From the NCBI RefSeq assembly GCF_000003815.2, contig NC_049997.1:6850168-6914167 (forward strand): 64,000 nucleotides of DNA. The letters run 5' to 3'. The number at the start of each line of letters is the position of its first letter. Within the stretch, counting starts at the first letter, position 1. Below the pieces are notes generated by a model. That model worked only from the letters and a program-made list of their open reading frames with translations. It was not told the DNA's origin and ran no database searches. Positions 44,895 through 55,600 of this stretch are shown here, in pieces. The translations under genes and the position numbers were made by a program. Origin of the DNA: Branchiostoma floridae (lineage: Eukaryota > Chordata > Leptocardii > Amphioxiformes > Branchiostomatidae).

Positions 44895-45060
44895 TTAACT
44901 GTACGGGCCCGCTACGCCTACAGCACCGAAGAGCATCTCGAGCGCCTCGATGGTATGATACAAAGGGCTACCGCTTGTCGTGTTACTAGTACTTCAGCAG
45001 CATACATGAGAGAAGGTGTCCGCCTGATCTTCGCTCTTCATGTGAGGTACCTGCGATTCT
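44895..45060 (+). pseudogene. Possible non-LTR retrotransposon remnant
   Basis: One frame reads RYAYSTEEHLERLDGMIQRA, which resembles the region after the reverse-transcriptase core in many LINE polyproteins. Too short and broken to classify. Confidence 0.3.
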
Positions 45061-45286
45061 CCCGGTGTTTATCTAGTCTAGAAAAGCGTTCTAGTTGGAC
45101 ACTACTGTTTCGATACTCTCACCTCATTCTTTGTACATGACTTGTACGTTTACAAATTTACCGTCCCAATATTTTCTGGCAAAGAATTCTATTTTATTTG
45201 GATTGTCCTCAGGCTGAAGGACTGACTGAGCACTGTCGTTCAGCCAAGGCCTAGGGTGCAGTGAGTTACAAAACTTTTGTTCTATC

Positions 45287-46601
45287 ATGACTACCATCTG
45301 GCGATTTTGTCGCATTATGCTGGACCAAAAATCCACGAGGGGCAAGAAAACCCTGCTGTTTGGAATTCTGCTGTTGGCTGTTTTTGTCTATAAAGCTTGT
45401 CAAATGGGACCTGAAGACGTGGACATCTCTTGGGCGGAGAAAGAAAAATGTCCGGCGTGTTTTGGAGACACCTGTGAGCTTCTACATCGGGGTAACTTCG
45501 CGACAGTGCGCCCGGAGTCAGGTAGGAGTTGGAGGAAAGGAATAGTTTCCACAGGGAAGATCGGCGATGTTCAGGTGATCGCTAAAACCATGAGCAAGCC
45601 GGAGGCGTGGCGGAGATATGAAAAGTTTATTTGCAGATCGTCGCCACGTCCGAAGGAATGTAACCCTTCATCTTTCATACTGGAGACAATGTTGGTGACC
45701 AACGTTGCTCTGAAGCTCCCCTTTTTGCGAGGAGCCTTTAGAATTGCGCACCCGGACTCTAAGCCAGCCTTGCCGGTTTGTTTGTCTGCTGGGTTTCTGA
45801 AAGAAGTGAAAAAGTTGTTTGTCGGAAAAGAAAGTACAGAAATGACCAACGGGGATGTCATCAGGCGTGCGTTCCTCTCTACTTCTCTTCTCATCAGCGA
45901 AGAGGCGGTCTTGCTCCGCTATTTTACGACTCAGCTGCAGTCTCCGACGCCTTGGCCCTTTCCAAAGTTCTATGGGGCTTGCGGGAGAGTAATTGTGGTG
46001 GAACACGCAGGGAGGACGCTAGACGCTTTCATAGACTTCCCCTGGAAAGTTCGAGCCGACATCGCAGTACAGTTGTTGCAGCTAGTGGATACGCTTCGCC
46101 AAACGGACCCGGACTGGATTCTGTTTTCCCTGGATGTGACGTTCCAAAACTTCGCAGTCGACAGCCGAGGTCGGGTTCGGCTGATCGACTTCGATGACGT
46201 GCTAGTGATTGACAGGCGAACAGTTGTCAATCATCAAGAACAAAAGAAGGTCTGCAACGAGCCATGCTACCTGGACTTCCAGAAGAAACTATACTACAGT
46301 GACCAGTACCACTGTGAGGACATTCTCAAGTACACGCCAATGATGTATGCAAACGTATGTGCCCGAATTTTGTCCGACTTGCAAAAAACATCCAGAGTGG
46401 CGAAAATGGGGAGAAGAAAGGGAATACATAGAGGGGCAAAATGTAGACTGGACCCCCACGGACAAAGGTCTACTGCACGACCCCCCTGTTGAAATAAGGG
46501 GGCCGCTAGAGGGCGCAATTGCACAATGTGTGGAGGAGACTCGGCCTGGAGGTCGACTTAACGCAGTCTTGAAGCTACAGAAGATGTTGCAAATGACTTA
46601 G
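45287..46601 (+). CDS. DIPK2-like protein, copy B, with a single-base frameshift
   Basis: Inverted paralog of the 42055-43377 gene, also intronless, with the same order of motifs: CPACFGDTCELL, QVIAK, WPFPKFYGACGR, LFSLDVTFQNFAV and RLIDFDDVLVIDR. The frame from 45287 stays collinear with copy A up to about residue 366 and then leaves it at a run of six A (46383-46388) where copy A has five. It terminates at 46492 after 401 codons. The missing tail, including KGLLHDPPVEIRG, continues in the next frame to a stop at 46601. Either this copy makes a protein with an altered C-terminus, or it is a young pseudogene, or the extra A is an assembly or sequencing error. A few indels distinguish the two proteins (for example copy B lacks residues near 39-46 of copy A). 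Confidence 0.82.
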
Positions 46602-46753
46602 TGCCAGACATCTGTATGCTTTACACAAGACGCGGGTTGCTCTAGCCTCCATAGCAGGCTCTCTGATTTGCATAACAATGTCCAGACAGGGTAACTTTGT
46701 TTTCTTGGGGGGTGGGGGTGGGTTTACCTTTGACATATTACTGAGTACTAGTA

Positions 46754-46920
46754 CAGTAGAAGCCGCTTAATTGCACGGCCTATTTGCCAGTAAATTTTGT
46801 GCAATTATCCGGATGGTGCAATAATGCGAAGCTATCTAATTGGACCGCACCGGTTTGGGATTCCGTGCAGTTAACAGAAGTGTGTGTTAATCCGTTGTGC
46901 AATTAACTGGATTCTACTGA
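46754..46920. mobile_element. TA-flanked inverted-repeat element
   Basis: CAGTAGAAGCCGCTTAATTG on the left and CAATTAACTGGATTCTACTG on the right are imperfect inverted repeats, with TA at the left edge and GTAC near both ends. About 167 bp, downstream of DIPK2-like copy B. Confidence 0.5.
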
Positions 46921-47956
46921 GTACCTAGACTTCGTCCCACATGCATTCTGATCTCTGTAAGAGCGCTTATCTGCTTGCAAAGGCTACCTATCTATTTTCA
47001 AGTCGTTAGAGATGAGAAATGCTTGTAATCAATAGCAATTTTTAAGTTGTCAAGACAGTGGTACATGGTATGGTTTGTCTAATATGTCTTTATTGATGAA
47101 TAAATAGGTTTATCTGTACAAAAGTTACTCTTGTCATGTTTACAGTGTTGGCAAGTGGCTAGCACATTGTATGTTACTTGGTATTCAAGCTGGTCCTGAC
47201 GTGTACTGCACTTTTTGGTTCTTGTTGAAATTAGCTGAATTTAATTGGTGAATTGCAATCTTGTTGGCTAACATTGTTTACAAAATGGCACGTAATTTTG
47301 ATCAAAAGTGTTGAGTTTTTTTGCTATTCTGAGATCGTAGAGTATAAACAAACAAATTACAAGATTTACTGTTCCTAAGACTTTCCTAGGCCATGTTGAT
47401 TTGATTATATGGATTACATCCGCATGCACATAATTTTTTGGCTGTTTCCACAGAGAAAAGAAAGTTTTCAACAGCTGCAAAATGAGCAAATATATTCTGT
47501 AGATCACAAAACAATTATTGGAAAACGTTAGCCTGATTTAATCGCGCTTCTCAGGCCCGTCGTACATTGCCGCGCCGATCCGCGGGGAGGAGTCTACAAG
47601 CTCCGGATAGCGGAGTTTGCGTTACACAGACTAGGAAAACGTATGGGGGGCAAACTTTTTTTATCTGCATGCTCACATCAATTTTTTGGTTCCAGAGGAT
47701 GTCATTCCGTATGATCAAATAAACGTGGCCTTATCTAAAGTATTGACCGTTTTTTGCTATCCACTGTAGAGTAAAACATCCAAATGATAAGACTTATTCA
47801 ACCCAATCTTTTAAAATCATGGGCAGACTTAGCTACACTTAACTTGGCCTGAAACAATTACCTAACCATTACTATTTACTGATTAAAAACATCAAACTTG
47901 ATAAATATTATCATATGACTTCAAAAAGTAGCCTGGTGTCCCAACGTATCATATCT

Positions 47957-48478
47957 NNNNNNNNNNNNNNNNNNNNNNNNNNNNNNNNNNNNNNNNNNNN
48001 NNNNNNNNNNNNNNNNNNNNNNNNNNNNNNNNNNNNNNNNNNNNNNNNNNNNNNNNNNNNNNNNNNNNNNNNNNNNNNNNNNNNNNNNNNNNNNNNNNNN
48101 NNNNNNNNNNNNNNNNNNNNNNNNNNNNNNNNNNNNNNNNNNNNNNNNNNNNNNNNNNNNNNNNNNNNNNNNNNNNNNNNNNNNNNNNNNNNNNNNNNNN
48201 NNNNNNNNNNNNNNNNNNNNNNNNNNNNNNNNNNNNNNNNNNNNNNNNNNNNNNNNNNNNNNNNNNNNNNNNNNNNNNNNNNNNNNNNNNNNNNNNNNNN
48301 NNNNNNNNNNNNNNNNNNNNNNNNNNNNNNNNNNNNNNNNNNNNNNNNNNNNNNNNNNNNNNNNNNNNNNNNNNNNNNNNNNNNNNNNNNNNNNNNNNNN
48401 NNNNNNNNNNNNNNNNNNNNNNNNNNNNNNNNNNNNNNNNNNNNNNNNNNNNNNNNNNNNNNNNNNNNNNNNNNNNNN
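47957..48478. other. Assembly gap
   Basis: 522 consecutive N. Open frames spanning this stretch are artefacts. Nothing can be said about its content. Confidence 1.
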
Positions 48479-48847
48479 ATGTGACCACTTTTTGCTGGTC
48501 CCTTATAATAAAGTTATATAGTTTTCCATTGACACACAAGCATTAAGCATCAGATTTTAAGTGGTCTTCTTGGGCAAGTTTGACTGTAAATGTAGTTATC
48601 ATAGCTTATAAGAAATACTTTGTGGCATAGGAAGTGCAGTTTGTACATGTATCAATCAGTTTGTGTTTGTCACTGAATTTTTATCTTCTTTCCCTTGGCA
48701 CATCTTGCACATTTTTATTATAGGGAGCAAATTTTCGAAACTGTACAGTACATTGATTTACTTCTGCAGGGTCTACTTTTCAGTAGGAGGGATAGGGCAT
48801 TTTTGCAGATTTTTAAGCCACAGTGAAACCAATCTGAAGTACTGTAG

Positions 48848-49024
48848 TACTGTAAATGCATTTAAGTTCGCGGAGATTTAATTTCACGGTAGCAGGAGAA
48901 AGGACTTTTCGCGGTGGTTTTAATTTCGCTGTAGGACCATGCACTGTAGTCTCTTACTGTTATGTTACGCTGCCCCGAAAACCGCGAACATTAATCCACC
49001 TCGAAAGTTTCTGCATTTACAGTA
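48848..49024. mobile_element. TACTGTAA element (second copy)
   Basis: TACTGTAAATGCATTTAAG on the left and TCTGCATTTACAGTA on the right, with 'ttcgcggtggttttaatt' inside. It is 177 bp, the same family as 31269-31453. Confidence 0.75.
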
Positions 49025-49646
49025 ATACAATGGAAACACACATTCTTGCTGTCAGGTTTTCGCAATGGAGAGCCACAGCAAATGTTTGGCAATTTACAGT
49101 ATTATTAAGACATTATTCAATGTGAAACTGCTACCCAACATCATAAGAGTTAAGAAGAAAAAGCATGTGGGAGACAGATTATAAGAAGGGCTGTACAATG
49201 GGAGGTAGGTCTCTTATGTACATGTTATCTTTATCTTTGAGGTACACTGTACAGTTAACTTGATTTCGTTAATCATTTCCTTATGTAGCCTATAATTCCT
49301 GATGTATACATTGATGAGGGTGAGACATCCAGGTAATAAACAAGAATAATGACTGGATAGATTTTATGACTGGTCAGACGAAAAGCTATCTGGGTATTTG
49401 AGTAACCATTACATTATATCTTGTGCAAAATATATGTATTTCAGAATATATAAATACTGATTAAAGTATTAATGGCTGCAATTTTAAGGTATACAATGGC
49501 AAGAATCCAATACATACACATGTAGTGTGTGTGTGTGTGTGTACAAGAGGGGTAGTTACCATCAAATGGCAATCATACACCCCTGCCCCACTTTTTCCCC
49601 TGATGCATGTCTTGGTCAACTCATGGTGAGAACAAAAACTGCTCCC

Positions 49647-52600
49647 TCACATCATACCAGAGAAGAATTTGGCGTAAATCTTGGGATGGTGTCTCCAGAA
49701 GTCGTTCAAGCGGCGCTGCTTCTCCTTGACAGTCATCTTGGTGTGGTCCAGGATGCCGTTCATCATGTCGACCAGCGCTTTCTCCGTCTCCGTGATTGCC
49801 TGAGCCTCGTACTCCTGTATCGTGATTCGCTTGCAGAATCCTACTGCTACAAGGGAGAAGGTCACATTTGATCAGGAATACAAGGGAATAGGACAATTTT
49901 TTTTTCATACAGCAAGTAATACGTTCACCTCCAACCGGTACCAGGGCTCTAGCCAGCATGAATTTCTTTCCTTGTCTAAATTCTATTGACTGAAAAATTA
50001 CCAAAGACTTATTTTTCTGTATTTCAGACATTGTTCAATTACAGGCCACCGTTTGGGGGTGGTTTGTTCAAATTTGTTTATTCTTAAGTGTTTATCCACT
50101 GATTTTTGTCTGTTGAGGTCAAAAGGATCTTAACATTTGTTCTGTCATGCGCAGTATAGTTCTGTCAAATGATGGGGTGCTGGCTACAACCCTGTATGCA
50201 CTATTTTTGCAAGGAAACGACTACATTCACTTCCAACCCTTCAATTTTAACAACAACATGAAATACACCGGTTAGGAATTCTTTTTGTACAGCTGAAACA
50301 CGTATATTCAGTTCCAACCATTATAAAACATGCATAATTCAAAGTCAACATAATTTTCTATCAGAGAACAGAGGTAAAAACCTTCAAACGTTTGTTATTG
50401 TTGAATGAAAGAATAAATATTCCATTTATGCCCTGAGAGATCAACTTGCTCACACAACAAATCACCTTAAAATAAATGAGAGAAGAGTTGTATTAGTAAG
50501 TGACCAGTTAAACATTTTGGATCCTTATTTCTGTGAAACATGCATGAAGATCAGTTAGGCCTAGGAAAAAAAATGTTATGTTTCCTGTTTCCCAACCTAC
50601 CCTAAAAAAACTGCTGACCCTAGACTTTTTTTGGGTGGGCAGTGGAGTCATAGTTTCCATTTAGAACTTTTATTCAGCCTGCTTTCTATTCAAGTAAAAA
50701 CACTACATGTCCTATCCAGGGTTCTAGCTAGGATGAAATTTGAGCGTAGTGGTACAGGCGAGGGAGCGAAGCGACCAAGCGCGAGGGCGCGAAGCGACCG
50801 AGGGGGGGATGGTGTGGAAGGGGGGCGTTCCCCCCTGCCACGGTATGGAGCTTTTGGAAATATAAAATTGAAATGAGCCATTCTTAGGGACCTATAAAAG
50901 GAAAATTGTTGTTTTCTCAATATGTATTCTTGATGGGTAATTCTTATACTTTTGCATCTTGTCACTGTGTTACCCTTAAAAAGGACCTTGTCACAAGATC
51001 TTAACTCATACATAGAAACAAAAAATTAACAGGTAAACCTAGAAACAGGTAAGTAACATCATTTTACTAAAAGTTACTAGAGAGTCAAATCAAAGTTAAG
51101 AATTAATTTCAAAAGTCTTTAATCATTTCTACATACATTTCCAAATTTGCTTAGACTTCCTCAATGTTCCTCCATTTCCATACAATGTTCAGAATACTGT
51201 ATTCAATTTCATGGCAGTGGGAACAATGTTTACAATACTTGAATAAAGAATGGCTACATCACACTGCCAAAATCTTAACATGTTTATCAATGTAAGCCAC
51301 TCTACCTCTCTTGTAAATCAATTCCAGAAATTTAGTGAGAGAAAGAACACAGAACACACTTAACATTTTACACCTCCCCCTACATGTCATATCGTATTGC
51401 TGATTCCTCTGCAGGCACTACCGGAAGATAGAAAGAAAACACGTTCCTTTGAGACACACCAAATATGGTTTAATGTATTCATCTATGAGGCGGGACCCTC
51501 CAGGGAAATTCATTCCCACGGCTTGTATGCACAATGCTCCTCCCACTGCACTGGGGCCGTGCTGGCGGCAAAACTTTTTAGAGGCTAAAGAGACTTGACT
51601 CCACCCACTGCACTGGACAGTATCTGGCACCAGCCTGCTGGCAGTGCAGACTCCGCCCTTTTGGGGGTGTTGTCTAGTCAGGTTTACTTTTGGGGAGGAC
51701 AAACGGCCTTTGGAATTTCCAAAACAAAGACTGAACTGACAATATCTGATGATTACATGACAAAAACAAATGCTCATAAAGCATATCTGATGGTAACAGT
51801 GCTCCAACTTTTTAAAAATATTTCACATTATATATTGTTAGTTTAGTTTTTACTTTGATAAAATGACCAAAAGTATCTGCTACTGTGACGAACTTTTTCA
51901 ACAGCCTCCCACCGCCTGATCGGGATGTGCCAAGTGTATGAGGGACAAGTGTCTGATTATTATTTTTTCTATCCTTAAAAATTATTAATGCAGTTTAGTG
52001 AGGGTAGGCGCGCAAGTTACGAGGAAAAAGCGTTGAGGACGAGGAGGAAACGTATTTGTAGTTGTAGTTGTTCAAGTTCCACGAAAAAGATTGTCATACA
52101 AGGACACTCCCTCGGCAAGTCGTAATAAGCCAGTCTAGCCCAAATATGGCTCTGGGCTTGCCACATATGGGAGGGCAACATGAAGACCCGCCTCGGCCGT
52201 GCGTTCTGTGCACATGGGACCTGATAAGTCACGCCAGGCAGCGCCCACACATGTATTTGTGTTTTGCTCATTGCGATTCCCTCTGAAACAACTGAAACCA
52301 GCGTTTTTTTACATTTGATCTGGCATTATTGCACAAATAAATACAGTCAAAATGCCGCTACTTTGTATTGAAAATAAGCGTAGCAGCCCCAAAATGAGCG
52401 TAGCGGTCCAAAATTTTAACGTAGCGGGCCGCTACGCAACTTTGCGCTAGCTAGAACCCTGCTATCCAATGAAGGATAAATGTATCTGATTATGCACGAC
52501 ATTCAAGTTTGACATTGAAAGACACTTAGTGTCCTTGTGCATTTTAGTTTACTTTAAGTGTATGTCACACTAGAGTTTTGGCAAGCCTAAAAAAAATTAC

Positions 52601-55600
52601 TATAATCTTTATAATTACCTACCGACCCAAATTTTTTTTCAGGACTGAAACAGGAAACACAATATTTTTTCCCTAGGCCTTATCATCATGACAACAATAG
52701 GTACCTGGCAAAGAGGGGTTCCTCCCTGCAACTGTAAGAAGTGCACAAGAACACAGTAAGCCTACAAAGCCATTATATACATAGAGTTCTTAGTTCAGGT
52801 ACAGACTCAAGTAGGCTGCATTCCTGTAGCACCTGTCATATAGTAGATGCAGACTTTGTTTTTGTCAGAAAATCTACCCCCTAACATTTGTCAGGGCTCA
52901 TCAGTGATCTGCAAACTTTGAAATGTGCGCATTGCTGTCAAAATGTCATTTCAACTTGTTCAAGCTTACAGACTCATCAGCCAACTGATTTTCTTGCTTT
53001 ATTGTGTCAAATAAGCTGTTCCAAAACTTAAATGCTAAAAAAAACGGTAACAGTAAAATGCAGCCTACTTGAGTCTGTACAGAAAGTATCACACACGTGA
53101 CAGTAGTAAATACAAGTAGTTATTATCGTGCACTTAAGACTGTTCGAATCTTCGTGATCCAAGTCGGACAGACGTGACGTGCAGATCTATGATCTTGTGA
53201 TCCAAGAAGGTGTAGATCCAAGAAGATGGTGTTATTTTTCTTAAAGATTGTCGTGGCTGATTTGTCATGCATTCCCTGATTGGTGAACATGCAACACGGG
53301 CAACACCCTTATAAGGACCAGGACTGTACCACTTCGCCATCAAGCAGGGGGAGTATCTAAGCCAACCCCCTGCTATGACAGCACAGCGGCGCCTCCTAGC
53401 ACCCAAAGGATGTACTGCATGCAGGGAGGAACGCGAAGCTTCACTCACCCTTACCTAGGGGGATGTCTTCAGGTTTAGCCCCTGCGCGTAAGGACTGGAT
53501 TTTCATCTCAACAGCTTCCTTGAGGTCGGGAGGAATCTGGAAGATCTCGCGGTGGTTGTCCACCATGTACATGACAAGCTGTTCGGTCTGGCCCTTGCCG
53601 AGAACAGGGTTTCGCACGACAGCCTTGGTGAAGGCTCGACGGATGGATGTTCTGTTGTCACACTGGGATAGTGTACAAAAAACATGCGTTATTTCAACTA
53701 CTTCGCATCCTTCTAAACTTAAGTTGGGGGATTGCAGACTGCCAAGAGTTATTTTACCATCTGATTTCTCCCGGGGCTCCTTGTACCTTTCACATCCAGC
53801 ATTTACACAATTCTAGTTGTAAACTTTGTTTAAAGTTATCTGGTGAAGATGCTCCTAGTGAGGATCTCAGCCAAGCATGCATCCAGGTACCATTAAATTT
53901 GGATGCACTGTTTTAAGTATAACTTCCCAGGGATGCTACTATGTACTAGTACTAGGTCACTTGTAAGTTAGTTACATTTGTCTCTTACAGTAATTTTGCC
54001 CCTCAGGATACCTTAGAATGCACCATTTCAACTTAAAATTCTCAAAAACTTGACACCATGGATGCACCCCTGCAATACTCTTGCCTGTATCACTTGCCGC
54101 AACTCTTTAAGAAATTCAGACACCGTATCATAAAATCCTAGCCAGAAAAAGCCTGTTCTCATCTTATTGTGGTTAGACTAGCTGTGTGTTGGTGGAACAC
54201 AGTGCCATGAAGCGCAGTAACCTCCTCATACGTACAATTATCATTACAAATGTCTAACAACAACCTTGCCTTTCACCTTATTGTGAAAGAGAAACTGTGT
54301 GTTGGTGGAACACAGAGCCATGTAACGCAGTAGTATCCTCCTACGTACGATCATCATGACAAATGTCTAACAACAACCTTGCTTCTCACCTTATTGTGGA
54401 AGAGGAGCTGTGTGTTGGTGGAACACAGAGCCATGAAGCGCAGTAGTATCCTCATCATACGTACGATCATCATTACAAATGTCTAACAACAACCTTGCTT
54501 CTCACCTTATTGTGAAACAGAAGCTGTGTGTTGGTGGAACACAGAGCCATGAAGCGCAGTAACCTCCTCAGCTCCTCCCTGCTCTCAGAAGGCAGCAGCA
54601 GCAGCACCAGCTGTAGGGCCTTCACTGCCTGGGCTAGCTTACTCTTCACTGGGGAGAGAAATAACAAATTCAATAAGCAAGAACAAACTTTTTGTAGGGG
54701 CTGCACCCATGAAAAGACCAAATACTTGACAGTTTGCTCAATGAATGTCATTGATTATTTAAGAACATAAGTTTTTCTTTAATTGCTGTGTTATGTTGCT
54801 TGTTCACAAAAGAATCTTTGTCAAAAGGTCATGGGTAGCAGTGGCACTAAAAAGTTGACAATATCAAAAACAGATGAAACTTTTTTCCAGTAAGATAATA
54901 CAGAACTGTTTCAATTGTCATGTGATAATCATATCATGCAATGATCATGTGATGCCTGAGAAACTAACCAATCAGCCCAAAGACAGTCACATGTACATCA
55001 AACAGCCGATTGGTCAGCAGTAGGTTTGCATATAGGTGGGTGTAGTATCATGTGAGGATCATGTGATAATCATGCCATGATCATGTGATAATCATGTGAT
55101 GTCTGAGAAACTAACCAATCAGCCCCAAGACAGCCACATGTACATCAAACAGCCGATTGGTCAGCAGTAGGTTTGCATATAGGTGGGTGTAGTATCATGT
55201 GAGGATCATGTTGTAATCATGCAATGATCATGTGATAACCATGTGATGCCTGAGAAACTAACCAATCAGGCCAGGACAGCCACATGTACATCGAACAGCC
55301 GATTGGTCAGCAAAGATTCGTGCAGGTGTATGTAGCATCATATGCAAACATGTGATGGTCATGTGATAATCATTCAATGTTCATGTGATGTCTGAGAAAG
55401 TAACCAATCAGGCCCAGGACAGCCACACGTACATCAAACAGTTGATTGGTCAGCAGCGACTCGTGAAGGTGGGTGTAGCGTCATCATGTGATAATCATGC
55501 AATGATCATGTGATAATCATGTGATGGTCATGTGATAATCACGTGATGGCTGAGAAACTAACCAATCAGGCCCAGGACAGCCACATGTACATCAAACAGC

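Noticed and set aside
47915-48539. Two open frames of about 190 codons on opposite strands
   Set aside because: They consist almost wholly of unknown residues across the N gap.
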